Source: JBBQNY01 sp038255255
GTDB lineage: Bacteria; Pseudomonadota; Gammaproteobacteria; Xanthomonadales; Ahniellaceae
DNA length: 64,000 nucleotides
Direction: 5' to 3'
NCBI GenBank assembly: GCA_038255255.1
Contig: JBBSLL010000005.1
Span: 62,001-126,000, forward strand
The translations under genes and the position numbers were made by a program. Shown here piece by piece: positions 18,093-25,938 of the stretch; position 1 is the stretch's first letter; each line of letters starts with the position of its first letter. The notes below the pieces were generated by a model. The model had not been told where the DNA came from. It did not search any database and was given only the letters and a program-made list of their open reading frames with translations.

Positions 18093-19993
18093 GTTTCCTG
18101 AGCGAGCTCAAACGTCGCAATGTGATTCGCATGGCGGGGCTCTACCTCGTCGGCGCGTGGCTGATCGTGCAGGTGGCGGAGACGCTGCTGCCGCTCTACG
18201 ACACGCCGGGCTGGGTGCTCAAAGTGCTGGTGCTGCTGCTCGCGCTGGGCTTCGTGCCGATGCTGGTGTTCTCGTGGTTGTTCGAGCTGACGCCCGACGG
18301 TCTCAAGCGCGATGGCGACGTCGCACCCGGGGAGTCGATCGCGCCGCATACGGCGCGGCGCATGGATCGCCTGATCGTCGGCGGCCTGCTCGCGGTGGTT
18401 GCGCTCGTCGCGGCAGACCGGTTCTGGCCCAACGATCCGTCGGCGCCCGGCGAAAAGGGGTCAGAGTCAGTTTCCGGAACCGCACAGCCGCAAGCCGCGA
18501 AGGTCGACGCGCCGGAAAGTGACTCTGACCCCCTTTCGCCCCCCGCCTCCACCGCGCCGCCGAACTCCATAGCGGTGCTGCCATTCGTCAACATGAGCGC
18601 GGACAAGGACAACGAATACTTTTCGGACGGCATTTCCGAGGAACTGCTCAACGTACTGGCGAACGTCGAGGGCATGGGCGTCGCGTCGCGCACGTCGTCC
18701 TTCGCGTACAAGGGCAAGACCGACCTCGGCGCGGGTGCCATCGGCCGCGAGCTCAAGGTCGCGCACATCCTCGAAGGCAGCGTGCGCAAGTCGGGCACGC
18801 GCGTGCGCATCACCGCGCAGCTCATCGACGCCGCCAACGACCGGCACCTCTGGTCCGAAACCTTCGATCGCGAACTGACCGACATCTTTGCGATTCAGGA
18901 CGAGATCGCGAAGGCCATCGTTACCGCGCTGCGCGGCACCCTCGAGAAAGGCGGTGGGACCGAGGCCGTTGTCGCCGTACGTGCCGATACGGAAAACCTC
19001 AAGGCCTACGACCTCTACCTCAAGGCCCGCGAACTCTTCATCGCGCGGTCCGACCTGCCCGAGTGCATCCGGCTCTTCGAGCAGGTCGTCGAGATGGATC
19101 CCGCTTTCGCCCGTGGCTGGGAAGGCCTCGCCGCCGTCACATCGGTCGCGCCGAGCTGGGGCATTCGCGACCGCGATTACGACGCGATATCGATCAAGGC
19201 CGCGAATCGAGCGCTCGAGCTCGATCCTTCGCTGTCCATGCCATGGGCGGTGCTGTCATTCGTGGAGCAGTACCAGCCCGTGATCGACTGGGACAAGGCA
19301 CTCGGCCTGGTCGACCGCGCCATCGCCGCGGATGCAAGGAACGGCACCGCATATCTGTGGCGCGGCATCCACTGGATCAACCTCGGCTTCTTCGAGCGGG
19401 CTATCGCCGACCTGGACCGCTGCCTCGCGGTCGAACCCGGCTACCCGAACTGCGTACGGTGGAAGTCGCTCGCGCTGCATTTCATGGGCCGCGACGACCA
19501 GGCGCTGGCGGTGTTCGAGCAGGGCGTGCGCGACGGCTTCGTCCGCAATCGTGCGGACAGCTTCGTACCCGTGCTGTTGCGGCGCGGCGACCGCGTCGGT
19601 GCAGTCCTGTTGCTGCAGTCGATGGGTGCCGACCCCGAAGCCACGCGTACGCTGCTCGACGCACTCGCGGCACCCGTGCCCGGCAAACCGGATGCGAAAG
19701 CGCTGGGAGCCAGCATCCCCGACGATCCTGCGCACCCGCTGCGCGTGAACATGGGCGACAGCCGCCTGTTGATGTGGCTGGGTGCGTTCGACCAGATGCA
19801 GGCTGAGGTCCAGGTCGAACCGGACGAGATCGTGGCGTGGGAAACGGTGTGGCCGCAGTTCCGCAACTCGCCCGCGTTCAAGCGCATGCTCGAGCGGGTC
19901 AGCGCCCCCGCGTATTGGCGCAAGCGCGGCTTCCCGCCGCAGTGCCGCGCCGTCGGCGACAAGGACTTCACCTGCGACGCAATCGCGCAATGA
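18089..19993 (+). CDS. Membrane-anchored TolB/FlgO-like TPR protein (array copy 7)
   Basis: 634 aa from the ATG overlapping the DUF6090-like gene stop. Anchor at residues about 15-115 (SFLSELKRRNVIRMAG start). The linker is partly encoded by the palindromic element (residues 122-150, EKGSESVSG...PESDSDPL). The TolB/FlgO-like domain has IAVLPFVNMSADKDNEYF and HILEGSVRKSGTRVRITAQL. TPR-like repeats end in AYWRKRGFPPQC...FTC. It is nearly collinear with copy 6. Its stop overlaps the MFS gene start (ATGA). Confidence 0.88.
   Translation: MSFLSELKRRNVIRMAGLYLVGAWLIVQVAETLLPLYDTPGWVLKVLVLLLALGFVPMLVFSWLFELTPDGLKRDGDVAPGESIAPHTARRMDRLIVGGLLAVVALVAADRFWPNDPSAPGEKGSESVSGTAQPQAAKVDAPESDSDPLSPPASTAPPNSIAVLPFVNMSADKDNEYFSDGISEELLNVLANVEGMGVASRTSSFAYKGKTDLGAGAIGRELKVAHILEGSVRKSGTRVRITAQLIDAANDRHLWSETFDRELTDIFAIQDEIAKAIVTALRGTLEKGGGTEAVVAVRADTENLKAYDLYLKARELFIARSDLPECIRLFEQVVEMDPAFARGWEGLAAVTSVAPSWGIRDRDYDAISIKAANRALELDPSLSMPWAVLSFVEQYQPVIDWDKALGLVDRAIAADARNGTAYLWRGIHWINLGFFERAIADLDRCLAVEPGYPNCVRWKSLALHFMGRDDQALAVFEQGVRDGFVRNRADSFVPVLLRRGDRVGAVLLLQSMGADPEATRTLLDALAAPVPGKPDAKALGASIPDDPAHPLRVNMGDSRLLMWLGAFDQMQAEVQVEPDEIVAWETVWPQFRNSPAFKRMLERVSAPAYWRKRGFPPQCRAVGDKDFTCDAIAQ
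18452..18537. repeat. 86-bp palindromic element inside array copy 7
   Basis: Arms at 18452-18477 and 18512-18537 are inverted repeats with two mismatches and a 34-bp centre. It begins at codon position 1 of codon 122, the same phase as the other two copies, and lies in the same linker as in copy 4. The closely related copy 6 lacks it at the matching place, so it is an insertion, not an ancestral part of the gene. Confidence 0.85.
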
Positions 19994-21396
19994 GTGACGC
20001 CGCCCATCCGGGCAACGCGGCGTTCGCACGCCCGACGTTCGTGCGATGGCGCATCCTGGCGCTGCTCGCTGTCGTCAGCTTCGTGTCCTATCTCCTGCGC
20101 GGCAATCTCTCGATCGCTGCGCCGAGCATGATGGCGGACCTCGGCCTCACTGAAATCCAGTGGGGCTGGGTGATGGCGGCATTCCCACTCGGCTACGCCC
20201 TGTTCCAGTTTCCCGGCGGAGTGTGGGGTGGCCGCGTGGGGCCACGAAAGGCATTGGCACTCATCGCCGTGGCGTGGGGCGTGTTGATCGCAGTGACCAG
20301 TGTCGTGCCCGGCGCCGACATGGCGTCAACCCCGACGATCCTCGCGGCGCTGATCACGGTGCAGTTTCTCGTGGGCGTCGCGCATGCACCGGTTTTCCCC
20401 GTGGTGGCGGCGAGCATCGAGCGCTGGTTTCCGGTCGGGCGCTGGGCGTTTCCGAATGGATTGACCAGCAGCGGACTGACCATTGGCCTCGCGGTGACGG
20501 CCACGGCATTGCCCTGGTTGATCGGCGCGCAGGGATGGCGCACGTCGTTCCTGCTGATGGCGCCGTTCGGACTCGCGGTGGCAGCGCTGTGGTGGTGGTA
20601 CTCGCGCGATCGACCAGGGCTGCATCGATCGACCAACCATGCCGAAGTCGCGCTGATCTCGGCGGGGCGCGATCCGTCCGCAGAAGAGGGGTCAGAGTCA
20701 TTTTCCGGCGCGGGTGAATCGCTTCGTGCCGGAAAGCTGGCACCGGAAAATGACTCTGACCCCTTTTGTGACCCCCTTTCGGCGCAACCCGCCTGGTTGC
20801 GGGTGCTCAAGAATCGCGACGCGCTGCTCGTGACACTGAGCTACTCCTGCATGAACTTCGTGTTCTACGTGGTCTTCAGCTGGGGCTTTTACTATCTGGT
20901 GAAGGTGCGCGGCTTCAGCGAACAGGATGCAGGTTTCCTCACCTCCGCACAGTGGCTCGCCGCCGGAGTCGGTGCCGCCCTCGGCGGGTGGGTATGCGAC
21001 CGGCTGTGCCGGCACCTCGGTCTGCGCTGGGGTTGCCGCTGGCCAATCGTGGTCGGCTTGCTGGCTTCGGCCGCGCTGCTGCTCGGTGTCGCGCTGCATC
21101 CGCGCGCCGAAGTCGCTGCGCTCCTGCTCGGTCTTTGCTTCTTCTTCAACCAGACTACCGAAGGGCCGTACTGGGCGACCGCGACCGCGGTTGGTGGCCG
21201 CCACGCGGGCGCCACCAGCGGACTCATGAATACCGGCGCCAACCTCATGGGCTTCGTCAATGCCTTGCTGTTGGCGCTGGTCGCCGACGCGTTCGGATGG
21301 CAGACCGCCATTGCCATCGGCGCGGGGTTCGCGCTCGTCGGTGCCGTGCTGATCCTCCTGGTGCGCGCCGACTGCCAGATCGACCAGTCGGCGTGA
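19990..21396 (+). CDS. MFS transporter, anion:cation symporter-like
   Basis: 468 aa from the ATG that overlaps the copy 7 stop. Twelve membrane helices are evident in two halves; between helices 1 and 2 YLLRGNLSIAAPSMMADLGL resembles members of the ACS family that import organic acids, and GGRVGPRKALA is the helix 2-3 loop signature. The central cytoplasmic loop (about residues 215-275) is lengthened by a palindromic element (EEGSESFSG...PENDSDPF). Substrate cannot be inferred. It is the only transporter inside the paralogue array, and the overlap implies cotranslation with copy 7. Confidence 0.88.
   Translation: MSDAAHPGNAAFARPTFVRWRILALLAVVSFVSYLLRGNLSIAAPSMMADLGLTEIQWGWVMAAFPLGYALFQFPGGVWGGRVGPRKALALIAVAWGVLIAVTSVVPGADMASTPTILAALITVQFLVGVAHAPVFPVVAASIERWFPVGRWAFPNGLTSSGLTIGLAVTATALPWLIGAQGWRTSFLLMAPFGLAVAALWWWYSRDRPGLHRSTNHAEVALISAGRDPSAEEGSESFSGAGESLRAGKLAPENDSDPFCDPLSAQPAWLRVLKNRDALLVTLSYSCMNFVFYVVFSWGFYYLVKVRGFSEQDAGFLTSAQWLAAGVGAALGGWVCDRLCRHLGLRWGCRWPIVVGLLASAALLLGVALHPRAEVAALLLGLCFFFNQTTEGPYWATATAVGGRHAGATSGLMNTGANLMGFVNALLLALVADAFGWQTAIAIGAGFALVGAVLILLVRADCQIDQSA
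20683..20768. repeat. 86-bp palindromic element inside the MFS gene
   Basis: Arms at 20683-20708 and 20743-20768 are inverted repeats around a 34-bp centre; the inner arm TCAGAGTCATTTTCCGG is repeated exactly on the other strand. It starts at codon position 1 of codon 232, as in the other two genes. The encoded stretch lies in the loop between the two six-helix halves, where an insertion is tolerated. A partial extra TGACCCCCTTT follows at 20769-20780. Confidence 0.85.
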
Positions 21397-21457
21397 GAGA
21401 GAACGGGCCGCGTGCAATCATCGCGTCGTGGGGCGTTTCCTCGGGGGAGAAACGTAG

Positions 21458-23323
21458 GTGCAACTGATCGCCGAACTCAAACGCCGCAACGTCTTTCGCG
21501 TGGGCATCGCGTGGCTCGCGCTGGCGTGGCTGCTGGCGGCCATGTGTTCGCTGCTGTTTCCCGCACTCGGACTGCCGATCCGCGCGCTGCGCTGGATCAT
21601 TCTCGTATTGTTGGCCTTGTGGTTGCCTGTGCTGTGGCTGGCTTGGCGCTACGAGATGACGGCGCACGGACTGCGCGTGGATCGCGGGCCGGATGGCGCG
21701 AATCCGCACGGCGCGGTTATCGGCAAGCGCATCGACCAGATGACGGTGGTCGTGGTGCTGGCGGCGCTGAGTCTCTCGCTGATGCGCCAGTTCATCACCC
21801 AGCATGCTCCGGCATCGCCCGCGCCCGTCGTCCAGACGATCATCGAACCCGCGCCGCCCGCGCGTCCTCCGGGAGCTGTTGACCCGCATTCCATTGCAGT
21901 GCTGCCGTTCGAGAACCTGAGCCCCGCCGCCGAGGATGCGTGGTTTGCCGAGGGCCTGGCCGAGGAACTGCTCAATGTGCTGGCCGGCATCGAGGGCCTG
22001 AAAGTCACCTCGCGAACGTCGTCGTTCGTGTTCCGCGAAAAGTCCCTCGGGATGCGCGAGATCGCCGCGCAGCTGGGCGTCGCCAACCTGGTCGAAGGCT
22101 CGGTGCGCCGGCAAGGCGAGAGCGTGCGCATCACCGTGCAGTTGATCGATGCGCGCGAGGATCGCCAGCGCTGGTCGGAAACGTACGACCGCCGGCTGGT
22201 CGATATCTTCCGCGTGCAGGAGGAAATCTCGCAGTCGATCGCCGATGCGCTCGCTACATCGTTGGGCGTTCGCCAGGTCCAGGTGCCGACCGTGACGACG
22301 GATCTCGAGGCGTACGAATGGTTCCTGCGCGGACGCCAGCTCTTCGCACAGCGCGGCGCCAACCTGCCGGCTGCGCGGGACCTGCTTGAACGCGCGGTCG
22401 AACGCGACCCGAAGTTCGCCGACGCGTGGGCGGCGTTGGCGGCTACCTGGTATGTGTGGCGATCGTATTCGCCGGAGCCGGAAGGCATCGACACGCTGTC
22501 CGAGTCACTGGCTTCGGCGAAAAGCGCGCTCGCCATCGAGCCCCGCCACCCGGGCGCGCTTGCGGTGAGTGCACGGCTCGCCGCGGACTCGGGCGATCGC
22601 CTGCGGCATGCGGAGTTGATCGACCAGGCGCTGGCGCTGGAGCCGAACAACGCCAATACGTGGCTTTGGCAGGGCCTTGGATTCTTCGAGGTCGGTCACC
22701 TCGAACAGGCGCGCGCGAGCTTCGAGGAAGCGCGAAGGCTGGATCCGTTGAGCGGGATCGCCGTCGGATGGCTGGGAATCACTACCGCGCTGCAAGGCGA
22801 TCGCCCCGCGGCGCTGGTGATGCTCGAGCGCGCGCACGCACTCGGTTGGCGAGGGCCCGCGAGTCGGGCACGCTTCCTCATCGCGCGCCAGGGCGATGAC
22901 GCCACCGCGACCCACCAGCGGTTCCTCGACTGGCTGCACGACGACGAGGGCATGCCAACTGCGCAGCGGGACATTGCGCGATCCCTCGCACCCGCACTCG
23001 CTGATGCGGCGCAACTGGAAGCGGCTCGGGTCAAGCTTCGCGCGGCGGCCGCGGCCACGCCTGCGCTGGAATGGGCGACGCTGCTGCAACTCTTCGGGCA
23101 GACCGACGCAGCGGTGGAGATGTCGATGCAGACTGCACCCGCGGGCACACAGGCGTTGCTTTTCAACGTCTGGTATCCCGAATTCCTCGACTTCCGTGAG
23201 CATCCGGGCTTCGTCGAACTTGCGGACCGCCATGGCCTTGCGGTGTATTGGCGCGAGCACGGTCCGCCCGACTTCTGCGCGCTGCCGACCGCGCAGGTCC
23301 CGCACCTCGTGTGCAACCAATGA
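21458..23323 (+). CDS. Membrane-anchored TolB/FlgO-like TPR protein (array copy 8, divergent anchor)
   Basis: 621 aa with a GTG start preceded by GGGGGAGA, so it has its own ribosome binding site 61 bp after the MFS gene. It opens QLIAELKRRNVFRVGIAWLALAW, and the anchor differs from the other copies (WRYEMTAHGLRVDRG instead of WVFELTP.GLKRD). The TolB/FlgO-like domain at about 145-268 is typical (IAVLPFENLS, VEGSVRRQGESVRITVQL). The C-terminus has YWREHGPPDFC...LVC. It overlaps a small repeat ORF by ATGA. It is the most divergent intact copy and perhaps the oldest. Confidence 0.85.
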   Translation: MQLIAELKRRNVFRVGIAWLALAWLLAAMCSLLFPALGLPIRALRWIILVLLALWLPVLWLAWRYEMTAHGLRVDRGPDGANPHGAVIGKRIDQMTVVVVLAALSLSLMRQFITQHAPASPAPVVQTIIEPAPPARPPGAVDPHSIAVLPFENLSPAAEDAWFAEGLAEELLNVLAGIEGLKVTSRTSSFVFREKSLGMREIAAQLGVANLVEGSVRRQGESVRITVQLIDAREDRQRWSETYDRRLVDIFRVQEEISQSIADALATSLGVRQVQVPTVTTDLEAYEWFLRGRQLFAQRGANLPAARDLLERAVERDPKFADAWAALAATWYVWRSYSPEPEGIDTLSESLASAKSALAIEPRHPGALAVSARLAADSGDRLRHAELIDQALALEPNNANTWLWQGLGFFEVGHLEQARASFEEARRLDPLSGIAVGWLGITTALQGDRPAALVMLERAHALGWRGPASRARFLIARQGDDATATHQRFLDWLHDDEGMPTAQRDIARSLAPALADAAQLEAARVKLRAAAAATPALEWATLLQLFGQTDAAVEMSMQTAPAGTQALLFNVWYPEFLDFREHPGFVELADRHGLAVYWREHGPPDFCALPTAQVPHLVCNQ

Positions 23324-23457
23324 CCGAGCGCAGCGAAGGCGTCGTCGCGCAGCGACCGACCGAGCGCAGCGAAGGCGTCGTCGCCCAGCGACCGACCGAG
23401 CGCAGCGAAGGCGTTGTCGCCGCGCCCACCCGGTCTGAAGGCGGGTACACCATATAA
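23320..23457 (+). CDS. 45-residue ORF made of TERSEGVVAQRP repeats
   Basis: The ATG overlaps the stop of copy 8. The translation is nearly three in-phase copies of TERSEGVVAQRP followed by RSEGGYTI and a stop. A diverged single unit forms the N-terminus of the gene at 2135, in the same coupled position after an array gene. It may be the stub of a lost coding gene or a coding repeat that spreads between genes. A stable product is doubtful. Confidence 0.4.
   Translation: MTERSEGVVAQRPTERSEGVVAQRPTERSEGVVAAPTRSEGGYTI
23323..23421 (+). repeat. 36-bp direct tandem repeat, about 2.75 copies
   Basis: Units begin at 23323, 23359 and 23395 (the third is partial). Each begins ACCGAGCGCAGCGAAGGCGT. 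Unit length is a multiple of three, so the reading frame is kept. The first and second units differ at one base, which suggests recent duplication. Confidence 0.8.
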
Positions 23458-23490
23458 AATGCTGGCGGCGAGTATGGAAAATTGCCGATC

Positions 23491-23694
23491 ATGAAAACCG
23501 CCCCAAAGATTACCGTTGAGGTCCCGTCGGACTTGCTCGCGCAAGCACAGCGCGCCAGCGGGGTCGGAGTCACGCAAACCATCCGCGCCGGACTCAACCT
23601 GGTTGCGGCTTCGCGGGCATATGTGGGCCTGCGGCAACTGCGCGGCAAGGTCCGCTTTGCGAAAGCCGCTGCAGAACTCAAGTCCGACCGGTGA
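23491..23694 (+). CDS. VapB-type antitoxin
   Basis: 67 aa from the ATG at 23491 (MKTAPKITVEVPSDLLAQ); a start nine bases earlier is possible. The N-terminal KITVEVPSDLLAQAQ and the following helices fit a ribbon-helix-helix DNA-binding antitoxin of the VapB type. Its stop overlaps, as GTGA, the start of a VapC-like reading frame, the normal layout of a type II toxin-antitoxin operon. An AT-rich TATAAA at 23454-23459 could be its -10 element. The toxin is broken, so the antitoxin is now an orphan. Confidence 0.72.
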   Translation: MKTAPKITVEVPSDLLAQAQRASGVGVTQTIRAGLNLVAASRAYVGLRQLRGKVRFAKAAAELKSDR

Positions 23695-23813
23695 TCGCTG
23701 CCGACACCAGCACTTGGATCGCCTTTCTGCAAGGCGCAGAGGGCAGCAGTGCGCTTGAAGAGGCAGCCGGGCTCAGATTGAGCGTCGCAATGAGGCGGGA
23801 CGTCCGGCCGTGA
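23691..23813 (+). pseudogene. Truncated VapC-type PIN-domain toxin
   Basis: A GTG overlapping the antitoxin stop opens IAADTSTWIAFLQGAEGS, the usual start of a PIN-domain ribonuclease with the first catalytic aspartate. The frame ends at a TGA after 40 codons, whereas VapC proteins are usually about 130 residues. The similarity stops at about residue 30 (RLSVAMRR is not PIN-like), and array copy 9 begins 34 bp later. The remaining acidic residues are gone, so it should be inactive. The deletion end probably coincides with the arrival of the next array gene. Confidence 0.75.
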
Positions 23814-23847
23814 ACGCGCCGCACGCGAACGCAGCGATCGTCGCAGC

Positions 23848-25707
23848 ATGAGCTTCCTCGCCGAACTTCGTCGTCGCAACGTCATCCGTATGGCGGGGTT
23901 GTACCTGGTTGGCGCGTGGCTGCTGGTGCAGGTCGCCGAGACGGTGTTGCCGGCGTTCGACGTGCCGTCGTGGGTATTGCGCGCGATCATCATCGTGCTG
24001 GCGCTCGGTTTCGTTCCGGCGCTCGTATTTTCCTGGGTGTTCGAGCTGACTCCGGGTGGACTCAGGCGCGACGCGGAAGTGCCGCCCGAGCAATCCATCG
24101 CGCCACAGACCGCACGCCGGCTCGATCGCCTGATCATCGTGGTGCTGCTGCTCGCGCTCACGTACTTCGGTTTCGACCGGATGGTGCTCGCGCCTCGCCG
24201 CGACGCCGTACTCGTGGCGACGACCACGCGCGAGTTGTCCAAGTCACCTGCGGCTCGCGATACTGCCGTAGTCGATGCGAAATCCGTCGCGGTGCTGCCG
24301 TTCGTGGACATGAGCGAAGGGAAGGACCAGGAGTATTTTTCCGACGGCATCACGGAGGAGATCCTGAATGCGCTGACGCGAATTGAAGATTTAAAGGTCG
24401 CCGGCCGCACGTCGTCGTTTTATTTCAAGGGCCGCAACGAGAACATCCAGACCATCGGCAAAACGCTCGGCGTCGCGCATCTGCTCGAGGGTTCGGTCAG
24501 GCGTCAGGGCGATCGCGTACGCATCACCGCGCAGCTCATCAAGGCCGCCGACGGCTACCACCTCTGGTCCGAGACCTACGACCGGACCTTGAGCGACATC
24601 TTCGCGATCCAGGACGAGATCAGCGCGGCGATCGCTGCCGCGCTCTCGTCCAGAATCATGGGCGAGGTTCGCAAGATCGCCGAGGCGGGGGCCGACCCCG
24701 AGGCCTACGACCTCTATCTCCGGGCGCGACAGTTGCTTGCCACGCGAACCGGGGACAACATCCTCAAGGCAGCGGCGCTTTTCGAAGCCGCTTCGATCAT
24801 CGACGCGGATTTCGAAGAGGCGTTTTCCGGCCGCGCGCGCGCGTTGTCGCTGACCTGGAACTACGTCGGCATGACGGATGACGACGACTTCGTGACGCAG
24901 GCATTCCAGGCGGCAGAACGCGCGCTCGAGATCAATCCCGCCAACGCGGAGGCCCATTCGACCCTCGGACTGCTCAATTTCATGCACCGCTGGGACTGGG
25001 CGGCGGCCGAGCGCGAAACTTTGCTCGCGATCGAGCACGGGCCGAACGACGCCGAGGTCGCCAACTTCGCCGGGGATGTCTTCCGCTTGCTGGGCGATTT
25101 CGACAACTCCCTCAAGTGGGAACATCGCGCGCTCGAGCTCGATCCGTTGCGTGCCTTCAATCACGGCGATCTCGGCTGGGCGCTGGTCGCGCAGAGGCGT
25201 TGCGCCGAAGCCATTGCACCCTTCGAGAAATCCGCGGAACTCGCTCCGACTTACTGGACGGCGCTGAATGGCGTGGCCCGCGCCAACCTGTGCCTGGGAG
25301 ATCTGGCCGCGGCCCAGGCCGCCGTCGTTCGATTCGAGCAGGTCCACGTGGGCTCGCAAGATCTGCTCGACCTCAAGGTGCGGCTGGCCATCCTTGAAGG
25401 CCGCCCAAAGGAAGCTCGCAGACTACTCGAACAATTGCGCCAGCGATCCGGCAGGGGGGGAGTAGTCGACTATCTGATCGCGCAACACCATGCGCTGCTG
25501 GGCGAACATGCCGCCGCCGCGCTAGCGCTCGAAAGCGCCTACCGACGCCGCGATCCGTCGCTCGCCGCAGACGACCTGTTCTATTTGCCCGAGGACTGGC
25601 CCGATCATCCGGGCATACGCGCGGCGCTCGACAAACCCGAATGGAACGCGTTGTTCGCGATCCGACGCGGCCACTTTGCGAAGACGCCGCGGCAACCACC
25701 GCCCTGA
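23848..25707 (+). CDS. Membrane-anchored TolB/FlgO-like TPR protein (array copy 9)
   Basis: 619 aa, ATG start (SFLAELRRRNVIRMAG). Three membrane segments at about 15-37, 46-66 and 92-113, and a short linker. The TolB/FlgO-like domain has IAVLPF changed to VAVLPFVDMSEGKDQEYF, and LLEGSVRRQGDRVRITAQL and HLWSETYDRTLSDIF are intact. TPR-like repeats are clear (AERALEINPANAEAHSTLGLL, ALELDPLRAFNHGDLGWAL). The C-terminus (RRGHFAKTPRQPPP) lacks the two-cysteine tail. It is the last member of the array on this side, and it starts directly after the broken toxin gene. Confidence 0.87.
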   Translation: MSFLAELRRRNVIRMAGLYLVGAWLLVQVAETVLPAFDVPSWVLRAIIIVLALGFVPALVFSWVFELTPGGLRRDAEVPPEQSIAPQTARRLDRLIIVVLLLALTYFGFDRMVLAPRRDAVLVATTTRELSKSPAARDTAVVDAKSVAVLPFVDMSEGKDQEYFSDGITEEILNALTRIEDLKVAGRTSSFYFKGRNENIQTIGKTLGVAHLLEGSVRRQGDRVRITAQLIKAADGYHLWSETYDRTLSDIFAIQDEISAAIAAALSSRIMGEVRKIAEAGADPEAYDLYLRARQLLATRTGDNILKAAALFEAASIIDADFEEAFSGRARALSLTWNYVGMTDDDDFVTQAFQAAERALEINPANAEAHSTLGLLNFMHRWDWAAAERETLLAIEHGPNDAEVANFAGDVFRLLGDFDNSLKWEHRALELDPLRAFNHGDLGWALVAQRRCAEAIAPFEKSAELAPTYWTALNGVARANLCLGDLAAAQAAVVRFEQVHVGSQDLLDLKVRLAILEGRPKEARRLLEQLRQRSGRGGVVDYLIAQHHALLGEHAAAALALESAYRRRDPSLAADDLFYLPEDWPDHPGIRAALDKPEWNALFAIRRGHFAKTPRQPPP

Positions 25708-25938
25708 CGCAGCCGCTCCGCGAAACTGCGCCGGTGCCAGTTCCAATGTCGGCGCGGGCGGGTGGTGTTGCGCTGATCGCCGGGCGATGCGCGAAGATCG
25801 CCATGCGCGCACGGACACAGCCGCGGCGCTCGAACCCCTGCTCCGTTCGCGTTTAGAAATGTGACGGAATTGCATTCCGCCACTCCCCGCGGCCGGCGGT
25901 AAAGTGGCCTGACCCAATCCTGGGCGTGAGGTGTCGCC

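Noticed and set aside
23323..23421. A CRISPR array
   Set aside because: The 36-bp units are directly adjacent without spacers and have no cas genes nearby.
45..25707. Naming the array proteins adenylate cyclases
   Set aside because: No class III cyclase catalytic domain is present; only the anchor and TolB/FlgO-like plus TPR parts are seen, so the label would be misleading.
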